Below are positions 35,078 through 42,429 of a stretch of 64,000 bases of DNA, piece after piece. The stretch comes from an uncultured Clostridium sp. (GTDB lineage Bacteria; Bacillota; Clostridia; Lachnospirales; Lachnospiraceae), in NCBI GenBank assembly GCA_900549235.1, contig URNT01000002.1:1-64000 (forward strand), written 5' to 3'. Under the pieces are notes generated by a model. The model did no database searches, had not been told where the DNA came from, and saw only the letters and a program-made list of their open reading frames with translations. Every line of letters begins with the position of its first letter. Within the stretch, counting starts at the first letter, position 1. A program made the position numbers and the translations under genes.

Positions 35078-36552
35078 CCGGGCATCTCCTCCTTTCCTGT
35101 CCGCAGACGGCTTTCTGACCAGGCCTCCTTTAACAGGCCGCAGCCCTCCTCAATCTGTTCCTCGCTGAGGTTGGCATACCCCAGCATAACCGTTGACGGA
35201 TATACATTGTGTTCTGGATGGATAAAGCAGCCGGACATACCGTAAACCTTTACTCCGGCCTCTGCCGCCCTGGAAAGGAGTATCTCCTCCGCCGCACCCT
35301 TTTTATGTGTCAGCAGGATATGAAGTCCTGCGTATTCCCCCCGGATGGAAAATGTGCCCTCCAGCTCCTTGAGTCCCAGAAGCAGGGCGTCATGCTTTCC
35401 CTTATAGATGGCCCTCATACGGTTTAAATGGCGTTCGTAACTTCCCTGGGTAATAAACTGGTACAGAATGTTCTGATCGATCCTGGACACTGTAGAGGCG
35501 TAAAATCCCGCCTGCTCATGGTACACCTGCACCAGCTGCTCCGGAAGCACCATAAAGCCTACACGGATGGCCGGAGCAATGGATTTGGAAAATGTTCCCA
35601 TATAGATCACTCGCCCTCCCCGATCCATTCCCTGAAGGGCCGGAACGGGCTTTCCCTTGTAGCGGAATTCACTGTCGTAATCATCCTCGATCAGGTACCG
35701 CCCCGGACGGCTGTAGGCCCAGGCTAAAAGCTCCTGACGGCGCTTTACGGGCATCACAATACCCGTGGGATACTGATGGGATGGCATCACATAGGCAGCA
35801 GAGGCTCCGCTGGCTTCCAGGCCGGTCACAGACATTCCCTGATGCTCCATTTCCACCGGATACACCGGATGTCCCTGGCTTTTCAGCACCCGGTAGGCCT
35901 GGGCATAGGTGGGGTTTTCCATGGCGATCCCTGTGCTGCGGCCGATAAGCTGGGACAGAAGCATCAGAAGGTACTCGCTTCCCGCCCCGATGAGGATCTG
36001 CTCCGGCCTGCAGACCACTCCCCTGGCAGAATGGAGGTATCTGCCGATCACCTCTCGCAGGGCATATTCACCCTGGGCATCTCCTCCGGCAAACATTTCC
36101 TTATTGTCGTCCACCAGAGTGCTGCGGCTCAGCTTCCTCCAGGTATTAAAAGGGAAATGCTCCAGATCAATGCCCCTGGGCGAGAAATCCACACAAACTC
36201 CAGGCCGGTTTTCGGACAAGACACCAGAAGATTTTTCCTGTTTCCAGACTGCCCTCTCTTCTGCCCTTGAAGCTGCTCCGGTCTGCTGCCGGACCACCGC
36301 AAGTTCCTCGATTCCACACACAAAATAGCCTCTGCAGGGAAATGCCTCCGCATACCCTTCTGCCAGAAGCTGGTCATAGGCCAGCTGGGTGGTGCTTCGG
36401 CTGACCTTCAGATTCTGGGCCAGAACCCTTGTGGAGGGCAGGCGTTCTCCTGCAGCCATCCTTCCCTCTCTGATCTCCTCCTTGATATACTGATAGATCT
36501 GTTCATACAGCGGATGTTCTGACTGCACGTCCAGAGGCACCATCAGCTCCAT
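35074..36552 (-). CDS. MocR-type regulator (GntR HTH fused to aminotransferase)
   Basis: This 492-residue protein has a GntR winged helix-turn-helix at the N-terminus (LPSTRVLAQNLKVSRSTTQLAYDQLLAEGYA in parts) fused to a fold-type I aminotransferase domain. The PLP lysine lies in YMGTFSKSIAPAIRVGFM, with the upstream Asp of IEDDYDSEFRY. Relatives are PdxR and GabR, which control vitamin B6 or GABA genes. The target here is unknown; no pdx genes are nearby. Confidence 0.9.
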   Translation of the reverse strand: MELMVPLDVQSEHPLYEQIYQYIKEEIREGRMAAGERLPSTRVLAQNLKVSRSTTQLAYDQLLAEGYAEAFPCRGYFVCGIEELAVVRQQTGAASRAEERAVWKQEKSSGVLSENRPGVCVDFSPRGIDLEHFPFNTWRKLSRSTLVDDNKEMFAGGDAQGEYALREVIGRYLHSARGVVCRPEQILIGAGSEYLLMLLSQLIGRSTGIAMENPTYAQAYRVLKSQGHPVYPVEMEHQGMSVTGLEASGASAAYVMPSHQYPTGIVMPVKRRQELLAWAYSRPGRYLIEDDYDSEFRYKGKPVPALQGMDRGGRVIYMGTFSKSIAPAIRVGFMVLPEQLVQVYHEQAGFYASTVSRIDQNILYQFITQGSYERHLNRMRAIYKGKHDALLLGLKELEGTFSIRGEYAGLHILLTHKKGAAEEILLSRAAEAGVKVYGMSGCFIHPEHNVYPSTVMLGYANLSEEQIEEGCGLLKEAWSESRLRTGKEEMPG

Positions 36553-36633
36553 CCTGATCCTCCTTCCTCCTGCGGCCCGCCTGATACAAAGAGAGCAGGC
36601 CCTCCTGGTCCTGCTCCTTTCCTCATCCAGCCC

Positions 36634-38328
36634 CTATTTAGGCAGCTTAAATGAGCTCTTAAGTGATACGATCCGGTTAAATACAGGATTTTCTTTTGTA
36701 CTGTCCTTACAGTCCGCACAGAAAAAGCCATTGCGGACAAACTGGAAGCTGTCATAAGCCTCTGCCTCAGCCAGAGCCGGCTCCACATAGCAGTTCTTAA
36801 GAACGGTCAGGGAGTTGGGATTTAAGTTCAGGCTTCCGTCCTCATTTAACTTGCCCTTCTCCTCGTCTACAATATTCTCATACAGGCGGCACTCAACCTG
36901 CTTTGCTGTGGGAACCGCTACCCAGTGGATGGTTCCCTTTACCTTGCGTCCCTCAAAGCCGGAGCCGCTCTTTGTCTCCGGATCATAGGTGGCGTGTACT
37001 ACAGTTACATTGCCCTCCGCGTCCTTCTCACAGCCGGTGCAGGTCACAAAGTAAGCGCCCATGAGGCGTACCTCATTGCCTGGGAACAGGCGGAAATATT
37101 TCTTAGGAGGCACCTCCATAAAGTCCTCCCGCTCAATATAAAGCTCTCTGCCAAAGGGAACCTTTCTCTCGCCCAGCTCCGGATTTTCCAGATTGTTTGG
37201 CACATCCAGCTCCTCCATCTGGCCCTCGGGATAATTGTCGATCACCAGACGGATAGGATCCATAACAGCCATCATACGGGACTTTTTAAGTTTCAGGTCC
37301 TCTCTGATGCAGTATTCCAGCATGGCGTAATCCACAGAGCTGTTTGCCTTGGACACGCCTACCAGCTCCACAAACATCTTGATGGCTTCCGGCGTATAGC
37401 CCCTTCTTCTCAAAGCCGCGATGGATACCAGACGAGGATCATCCCAGCCGTCTACGACCCCATCCTCTACCAGCTTCTTGATATAGCGCTTGCCGGTGAT
37501 CACATTGGTAAGATACAGCTTGGCAAACTCGATCTGACGGGGAGGATTCTCAAATTCGCACTCTCTCACCACCCAGTCGTACAGAGGTCTGTGGTCCTCA
37601 AACTCCAGGGTGCAGATGGAATGGGTGATATGCTCGATGGCATCCTCAATGGGATGGGCAAAATCATACATAGGGTAGATGCACCAGGTATCTCCTGTAT
37701 TATGATGGGACATCCTTGCCACCCGGTAGATTACCGGATCCCTCATATTGATATTTGGGGAAGCCATATCGATCTTGGCGCGGAGCACCTTCTCGCCGTC
37801 CTGATACTTTCCTTCCTTCATCTCCTCAAAGAGCTTTAAGTTCTCCTCCACTGACCGGTTCCGGTAGGGACTTTCCTTTCCAGGAGTTGTAAAATCACCC
37901 CGGTAGGCGCGGATCTCCTCCGCCGTCAGGTCGCAGACAAATGCCTTTCCCTTCTGAATCAGCTTCACCGCGCACTCATACATCTGCTCAAAATAGTTGG
38001 ATGCAAAATACAGCCTGTCCTCAAAATCAGCTCCCAGCCATTTTACATCCGCCATAATGGACTCTACGAATTCTGTCTTCTCCTTGGTAGGATTAGTATC
38101 ATCAAAACGCAGGTTGAACTTGCCGCCGTACTTTTTGGCCAGACCGTAGTTCAGTAATATAGACTTGGCATGTCCGATGTGTAAATAACCGTTTGGCTCA
38201 GGCGGAAAACGGGTCTGGACATGATCATAAACACCCTCTGCAAGATCCTTGTCAATCTCCTGCTCAATAAAGTTTTTGGAGACAGCCTCCTTTTCCCCGG
38301 TTTCCATCACGGTATCTTTCTCTGCCAT
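36634..38328 (-). CDS. glnS: Glutaminyl-tRNA synthetase
   Basis: From the ATG at 38328 (GGAGG 7 bases upstream) this 564-residue class I synthetase has TRFPPEPNGYLHIGHAKSI (HIGH), the FDDTNPTKE segment, GWDDPRLVSIAALRRRGYT and a full C-terminal beta-barrel anticodon domain. The KMSKS position reads NVITGKRYIKKLVEDG, a degenerate form. The beta-barrel domain and overall similarity separate it from GltX. Its presence implies direct Gln-tRNA charging, which is not universal in Firmicutes. Confidence 0.93.
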   Translation of the reverse strand: MAEKDTVMETGEKEAVSKNFIEQEIDKDLAEGVYDHVQTRFPPEPNGYLHIGHAKSILLNYGLAKKYGGKFNLRFDDTNPTKEKTEFVESIMADVKWLGADFEDRLYFASNYFEQMYECAVKLIQKGKAFVCDLTAEEIRAYRGDFTTPGKESPYRNRSVEENLKLFEEMKEGKYQDGEKVLRAKIDMASPNINMRDPVIYRVARMSHHNTGDTWCIYPMYDFAHPIEDAIEHITHSICTLEFEDHRPLYDWVVRECEFENPPRQIEFAKLYLTNVITGKRYIKKLVEDGVVDGWDDPRLVSIAALRRRGYTPEAIKMFVELVGVSKANSSVDYAMLEYCIREDLKLKKSRMMAVMDPIRLVIDNYPEGQMEELDVPNNLENPELGERKVPFGRELYIEREDFMEVPPKKYFRLFPGNEVRLMGAYFVTCTGCEKDAEGNVTVVHATYDPETKSGSGFEGRKVKGTIHWVAVPTAKQVECRLYENIVDEEKGKLNEDGSLNLNPNSLTVLKNCYVEPALAEAEAYDSFQFVRNGFFCADCKDSTKENPVFNRIVSLKSSFKLPK

Positions 38329-38501
38329 AATAATTCCTCCGCTGTTGTTTTCAATATAATATGTAATCATAGCATATTTCTTCCTTCTATGAAAGGGGAA
38401 ATTGCAGATTGCAGTAGAAATCCGCCTCCGAGTCTGCTATACTTGATTAATGCGTTAATAGGACATAGTACCTGTTCCATCAAACCATTACAAAGGAGTG
38501 T

Positions 38502-39224
38502 ATGAAAAACATGAAGCAAGCGGCACATTTCGCATTTATAAAAACCATTCCCATTCTGCTTGGCTATCTGTTTCTGGGCATTGCCTTCGGGCTGCTTCTG
38601 GAAAAAGCCGGTCTGGGCGTATTCTGGGCCTTTCTGATCAGCCTTCTGGTCTATGCAGGTTCTATGCAGTTTGCCCTGGCTGGGATCCTTACAGGAGGCC
38701 TGGGCCTTGTCACAACTGCGGTAATGACCCTGTTCATCAACAGCCGCCACGCATTTTACGGCCTAACCTTTATTGAGCGTTTTAAAAAAATGAAAGGGGC
38801 TTACCCCTATATGGTCTTTTCTCTGACCGACGAGACCTATTCCCTTCTCTGTTCCATGCCAAGGCCCAGGGATTTTACCGACCGGCAGTGGAGCCAGGCC
38901 CAGTTTTTTACCGCCCTGTTCGATCACATCTACTGGATCGGCGGATCCATCCTGGGCGCCCTTATGGGAGAAATGATCTCCTTTGACACCACAGGGATTG
39001 ATTTTGCCATGACCGCCCTGTTTGTGGTGATCTGTGTGGATCAGTGGAAGGCGGCCAAAACCCATATCCCTGCCATAACCGGCTTTATCTGCGGCGGTGT
39101 TTTACTGCTCTTAATCCGCTCCGCCAGCTTTATCCTGCCGGCCCTGGCTGTTACGGCTGCTCTTCTTTTATTGATGCGGCGCCGGATCGAAGAAACCATG
39201 AAGGAGGCTTCTGACCATGACTGA
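38502..39224 (+). CDS. azlC: Branched-chain amino acid exporter large subunit (AzlC)
   Basis: This 240-residue membrane protein has AzlC hallmarks: AFGLLLEKAGLGVFWAFLISLLVYAGSMQF in parts, and NSRHAFYGLTF. With AzlD it exports branched-chain amino acids or analogues such as azaleucine. AAAGGAG lies 3 bases from the ATG at 38502 and 12 from a second ATG at 38511, so the start is uncertain by three codons. Confidence 0.92.
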   Translation: MKNMKQAAHFAFIKTIPILLGYLFLGIAFGLLLEKAGLGVFWAFLISLLVYAGSMQFALAGILTGGLGLVTTAVMTLFINSRHAFYGLTFIERFKKMKGAYPYMVFSLTDETYSLLCSMPRPRDFTDRQWSQAQFFTALFDHIYWIGGSILGALMGEMISFDTTGIDFAMTALFVVICVDQWKAAKTHIPAITGFICGGVLLLLIRSASFILPALAVTAALLLLMRRRIEETMKEASDHD

Positions 39225-39546
39225 TTCCCGCTATGTACTGACCACCATCTTAGTCTGCGCCCTGTGCACCCAGACTACAAGATGGCTTCCATTTCTCCTG
39301 TTCGGCGGAAAAAAGGAGGTGCCCCGGCTTGTCCGCTATCTGGGCACCGTACTTCCCGCCGCCATTATGGCTGTGCTGGTGGTATACTGCTTAAAGGGAA
39401 TCACGCCCCTGGCTTACCCCTACGGCCTTCCTGAGCTCATCTCCGCAGCTGCCGTGGTGGTAATCCACCTGTGGAAGGGAAATACTCTGGCAAGCATCAC
39501 GCTGGGGACTGTGTGCTATATGATTCTGGTTCAGGCTGTGTTCTGA
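39217..39546 (+). CDS. azlD: Branched-chain amino acid exporter small subunit (AzlD)
   Basis: This 109-residue protein has four helices and the family segments QTTRWLPFLLFGG and YLGTVLPAAIMAVLVVYCLK. It overlaps azlC by 8 bases. It is the small partner subunit. Confidence 0.92.
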   Translation: MTDSRYVLTTILVCALCTQTTRWLPFLLFGGKKEVPRLVRYLGTVLPAAIMAVLVVYCLKGITPLAYPYGLPELISAAAVVVIHLWKGNTLASITLGTVCYMILVQAVF

Positions 39547-39565
39547 CCTTGGTTTCTCCTGAAGA

Positions 39566-39620
39566 TCAGGCCCGTTTTTCAGCCTAATTTTCCCCTGGAA
39601 AACGGGCTGAAAAAATTTTT
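39566..39620 (+). terminator. Probable terminator after azlCD
   Basis: TCAGGCCCGTTTT pairs with AAAACGGGCTGA (one bulged G), followed by AAAAATTTTT. Confidence 0.55.
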
Positions 39621-39641
39621 GAAAAAAGTTTAAAAATATTG

Positions 39642-39670
39642 TTGACAAAAATCATACCGCATGATAATAT
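39642..39670 (+). promoter_or_regulatory. Promoter of tRNA-Thr
   Basis: TTGACA at 39642-39647, 17 bases, TAATAT at 39665-39670. GTCGCGAGAG follows at 39678-39687, near the transcript start. Confidence 0.75.
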
Positions 39671-39710
39671 ATACGAGGTCGCGAGAGAGCGGTCAACAAA
39701 AAAGAAAAAC

Positions 39711-39783
39711 GCTGCTGTGGCTCAGTCGGTAGAGCGTCGCATTGGTAGTGCGGAGGTCACGGGTCCGATTCCCGTCAGCAGCT
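39711..39783 (+). tRNA. tRNA-Thr (anticodon GGT)
   Basis: Full cloverleaf: acceptor GCTGCTG/CAGCAGC, D-arm GCTC/GAGC, anticodon stem TCGCA/TGCGG with loop TTGGTAG (anticodon GGT), T-arm ACGGG/CCCGT, discriminator T. CCA is not encoded. Confidence 0.95.
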
Positions 39784-39787
39784 GTAA

Positions 39788-39820
39788 AAGCCCTTACTTT
39801 TGTAAGGGTTTTTCTTTTTT
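39788..39820 (+). terminator. Terminator after tRNA-Thr
   Basis: CCCTTAC pairs with GTAAGGG around TTTT, followed by TTTTTCTTTTTT. Confidence 0.9.
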
Positions 39821-39889
39821 CTATAGGTGGAATCTATAAACTATCTCTCCCCCAGCCGCTGTAAGTCAGAAAAATCAGATTTATGTATC

Positions 39890-39918
39890 TTGCATTCAAA
39901 ATCTGCATATGCTATAAT
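39890..39918 (+). promoter_or_regulatory. Promoter of the candidate antisense RNA
   Basis: TTGCAT at 39890-39895, 17 bases, TATAAT at 39913-39918. The predicted start is near 39925. Confidence 0.75.
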
Positions 39919-39924
39919 GCCAGC

Positions 39925-39995
39925 AGGCTAAAAGATAGAAGTTATCCAATGTTGGATGACAGCAAAACCCCGGAGCGGCTACTCCGGGGTTTTTT
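39925..39995 (+). ncRNA. Candidate antitoxin RNA of a type I toxin-antitoxin locus
   Basis: A predicted RNA of about 70 nt runs from the promoter at 39890-39918 to the hairpin at 39966-39991 with its T-run. Its segment 39931-39953 repeats the plus-strand sequence at 40108-40132 (AAAGATAGAAGT identical, then CCAATGTTG identical). Because the toxin is on the minus strand, this RNA is complementary to the toxin mRNA around its start codon. It also shares the terminator, giving a second pairing region. This is the arrangement of RNA II in par/Fst systems. Confidence 0.65.
39966..39995. terminator. Bidirectional terminator shared by toxin and antisense RNA
   Basis: AACCCCGGAG pairs with CTCCGGGGTT around 6 bases. 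TTTTTT in the plus direction; GGGGTTTTGC in the minus direction. The convergent transcripts therefore overlap here. Confidence 0.85.
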
Positions 39996-40040
39996 ATTCC
40001 ATCTTGGGTATGGCGGCTTAATCCATAGGCTGCTTACCGA

Positions 40041-40127
40041 CTACTTATCGCCGTCCAGCCATTTGCAGATGAGATGGCTACTCACACCTGCCACAACAGC
40101 GACAATTAAAGATAGAAGTATCTCCAA
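40041..40127 (-). CDS. Small hydrophobic toxin-like peptide (Fst-like), 28 residues
   Basis: The peptide has one membrane helix followed by a short charged tail: about MEILLSLIVAVVAGVSSH then LICKWLDGDK. This is the layout of Fst/Ldr-type membrane toxins, with a W-L-D motif near the C-terminus as in the chromosomal Fst relatives. TTG at 40127 has GGGAGG 9 bases upstream and is preferred. An in-frame ATG at 40148 would add seven residues (MEGRRST) but lacks a ribosome site. A minus-strand promoter lies at 40189-40217. The gene is too short for usual gene callers. Confidence 0.7.
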   Translation of the reverse strand: MEILLSLIVAVVAGVSSHLICKWLDGDK

Positions 40128-40188
40128 TGTTGAACGCCTCCCTTCCATACCAGTCTAGGAGGCAGTAACATAGGCATTATAGCATGGC

Positions 40189-40217
40189 GTCAGTTAAGCC
40201 GCAATTAAATATTAGTA
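40189..40217 (-). promoter_or_regulatory. Promoter of the toxin-like gene
   Basis: On the minus strand, TTGCGG, 17 bases, TATAAT, followed by GCC; coordinates are accurate to within a few bases. The antisense RNA promoter also reads TATAATGCC at its -10. Confidence 0.65.
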
Positions 40218-40218
40218 A

Positions 40219-40356
40219 GCAGCCAATCCTGAGGAATTTGGAGCAAATGATGTTAAATATGATACATGGGAAAATTTCTTTGAAGATTATCTCAACGATA
40301 GGATGCATGAGCTGGGAACCAAAGGCTATTCCATAGAAAAAAAACCGGCCCTCTGA
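40219..40356 (+). pseudogene. Gene remnant, 45 codons without a start
   Basis: An open stretch directly after TAG and TAA codons reads like real protein (EEFGANDVKYDTWENFF, EDYLNDRMHELGTKGY) and ends at TGA. It has no usable start or ribosome site. It looks like the C-terminal end of a decayed gene, perhaps deposited with the toxin locus. The family is not recognised. Confidence 0.4.
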
Positions 40357-40384
40357 CCTCTCCCGTCAGAGACTCCGGTTTTTC
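40336..40384 (-). terminator. Terminator after phnX
   Basis: On the minus strand ACCGG...TCTCTGAC pairs with GTCAGAG...CCGGT and is followed by TTTTTTT. It closes the aminoethylphosphonate operon. Confidence 0.8.
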
Positions 40385-40394
40385 CTCTCTCAAA

Positions 40395-41186
40395 TTACAC
40401 CCGCCGGCCTTCGATGACGCGGATCAGCGGAACCAGCCCCTTCATATTTGGGATCACATAGTCGGCTCCGGCTTCCAGGTAGACCTGCTGCACCTTCTGA
40501 CTGAGGCGGCTGTATTCTTCTGCTGTAAGAGCGTCGAATTCCTCCTGGCACAGGCCCATGACAGAGCTTCCTTCTACGATCCCTACAGAAATGGCCCCGG
40601 CTTGCTTTCCTTCCCGTATGTCCGCTACAGTATCGCCTGCCTTGATCACATTTCTTACATCAGATACCCGGAGAGTCTGAAGGTTTTTATAGATCATATA
40701 GGGATAAGGACGGCCCAGTCCTTCTGTGCTGTCCGGTGAGAACCAGGCGTCAGGGGCATAGCCCTGCTCCTTGGCCTTTGGCACTACGATGGACATCATC
40801 TCGTCGGTGTAGCCGGTGGTGGAGCCAATTTTGATCCCCATGGAGCGCAGGGTTTCTACTGCCTCAAGGACATAGGGCTTTGGCTCTGCGAAGTTTTCTA
40901 CAATATGCAGGATCCCCTGCTCGCTTCTTAGATAGACCCGGTCTACGTCCTCCTCAGTCCACTCCCTGCCGTAACGCTCATTCCAGAGGTTCCGGATCCG
41001 GCTCATGGAAAGCATGGTCTTTACATGGTCCCGCTTAAGCATTCCCATAGGCTTTCGGATCTCGTCCAGAGTGGGCTCGATCCCTGCCTCCATAAAGGCA
41101 TCCTTAAAGGCCTGAACCGGTGCCATACAGCCAAAATCCACCGTAGTTCCTGCCCAGTCAAAAATAACTGCTTCTATTTTTCCCAT
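40395..41186 (-). CDS. phnX: Phosphonoacetaldehyde hydrolase (phosphonatase)
   Basis: This 263-residue HAD-superfamily enzyme splits phosphonoacetaldehyde into acetaldehyde and phosphate. HAD motif I is FDWAGTTVDFG (nucleophile Asp), and the Schiff-base Lys lies in MGMLKRDHV, diagnostic for PhnX. Motif III is around AGDTVADIREG. It acts on the product of PhnW, encoded 12 bases upstream. Confidence 0.96.
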   Translation of the reverse strand: MGKIEAVIFDWAGTTVDFGCMAPVQAFKDAFMEAGIEPTLDEIRKPMGMLKRDHVKTMLSMSRIRNLWNERYGREWTEEDVDRVYLRSEQGILHIVENFAEPKPYVLEAVETLRSMGIKIGSTTGYTDEMMSIVVPKAKEQGYAPDAWFSPDSTEGLGRPYPYMIYKNLQTLRVSDVRNVIKAGDTVADIREGKQAGAISVGIVEGSSVMGLCQEEFDALTAEEYSRLSQKVQQVYLEAGADYVIPNMKGLVPLIRVIEGRRV

Positions 41187-41198
41187 TTCATTTTCCCC

Positions 41199-42299
41199 TT
41201 ATCTGATTCCTCTTTCTTTCTGGAAGTCCCGGATAATATCGCAGAGACGGTTTATATCCTCCTCATAGATCTCACCGATATTGCCGATGCGGAAGGTAGG
41301 CGCCTCGGTTACCTTTCCCGGATAGATGGCGTACCCCCTCTCCTTGATGTACTCATAGATCTCCTGGAAGCTGTAGCCTGCCTGCTCCGGGAAAAAGAAG
41401 GTGGTGATGATCGGACCCTGATGAGCCTCGTCAATATAGGTCTCATAGCCCAGTTCCTTCATCTTCCGGATCAGAAGGCGGTTATTTTCCGCATAACGCC
41501 TGCTTCTTGCAGGGATGCCGCCCTCCTCCTCAAGCTCCGTCAGAGCCTTTTCAAAGGCCAGCACCACATGGGTTGGGGAGGTGAATCTCCATTTTCCATC
41601 CTTTTCCATGGTCTCCCACTGATCGCAGAGGTCTAAAGACAGGCTTCTTGCCTTCCCCCTGCTTGCCAGCACCAGAGATCTTCTGCCGATGATAAAGGAG
41701 AAGCCCGGAACGCCCTGGATACACTTGTTGGCGGAGCTAATGATAAAGTCGATGCCAAGGTCCTGAACCGGAATATCCACTCCGGCGAAGCTGCTCATGG
41801 CGTCTACGATAAAGACCCGTCCTGCCGCCTTTACCACCTTTGCCACAGAGGCAATATCATTTAAAATACCGGAAGTAGTTTCTGAATGAACCATGGAAAC
41901 ATGGGTGATGGAAGGATCCTCCTCTAACAGCCTGCCGATCTTCTCCGCATCCGGTACCCGGTTATACTCCTCATTGTATATCGTATAATTCAGTCCGGCG
42001 TGCTCCGCGATGCCGCCCATGCGCTCGCCGTAGGCTCCGTTGGCAGCGATCAGCAGCTTATCCTCCTTTCCTACCACGCTTGTAAGCACACACTCCACTC
42101 CGAAGGTGCCGCTGCCCTGCATCAGAACTGCAGTATATTGCTCCCCATCTGCCTTTGCAAGGGCCAGAAGCTGTTTTCTGATCTTCTGGGTGATCTGCTT
42201 GTAGTCATCATCCCAGGTGCAGTGGTCAAAGAGCATTTCCTCCTTTACTGTCATGGTAGTGGTCAGGGGGCCTGGTGTAAGCAGCTTATATGTTTTCAT
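41199..42299 (-). CDS. phnW: 2-aminoethylphosphonate-pyruvate transaminase
   Basis: This 366-residue PLP enzyme converts 2-aminoethylphosphonate and pyruvate into phosphonoacetaldehyde and alanine. N-terminal LLTPGPLTTT is the family signature; the PLP lysine is in SSANKCIQGVPGFSF. Together with PhnX it releases phosphate from the phosphonate. Confidence 0.96.
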   Translation of the reverse strand: MKTYKLLTPGPLTTTMTVKEEMLFDHCTWDDDYKQITQKIRKQLLALAKADGEQYTAVLMQGSGTFGVECVLTSVVGKEDKLLIAANGAYGERMGGIAEHAGLNYTIYNEEYNRVPDAEKIGRLLEEDPSITHVSMVHSETTSGILNDIASVAKVVKAAGRVFIVDAMSSFAGVDIPVQDLGIDFIISSANKCIQGVPGFSFIIGRRSLVLASRGKARSLSLDLCDQWETMEKDGKWRFTSPTHVVLAFEKALTELEEEGGIPARSRRYAENNRLLIRKMKELGYETYIDEAHQGPIITTFFFPEQAGYSFQEIYEYIKERGYAIYPGKVTEAPTFRIGNIGEIYEEDINRLCDIIRDFQKERGIR

Positions 42300-42429
42300 C
42301 GTAATGCAACCTCATTTCTTTACTCTAAAAGTTCCGCCGCCCTCTGGCGGCATAAATTCAGGGATGCCCCATGTGCCCGCCAGACTTTTATGGGGCGGTG
42401 GTGCGACTGCCCGCCGGGCGCATGTAGGT
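42300..42429 (-). other. phnS-phnW intergenic region with GC-rich hairpins
   Basis: On the minus strand two GC-rich inverted repeats are visible: GCCCGGCGGGC near 42411-42421 and CCGCC...GGCGG near 42333-42350. A third pairing involves GGCGGGC and GCCCCAT segments. They may be processing or attenuation sites that set different levels for binding protein and enzymes. No T-run follows. Confidence 0.35.

Noticed and set aside
39639..39839. Plus-strand frame over tRNA-Thr
   Set aside because: It translates the tRNA and its terminator; a by-product of the tRNA sequence.
39883..40158. Plus-strand 91-codon frame over the toxin locus
   Set aside because: It crosses the antisense RNA and its terminator and lies antisense to the small peptide; composition is not protein-like.
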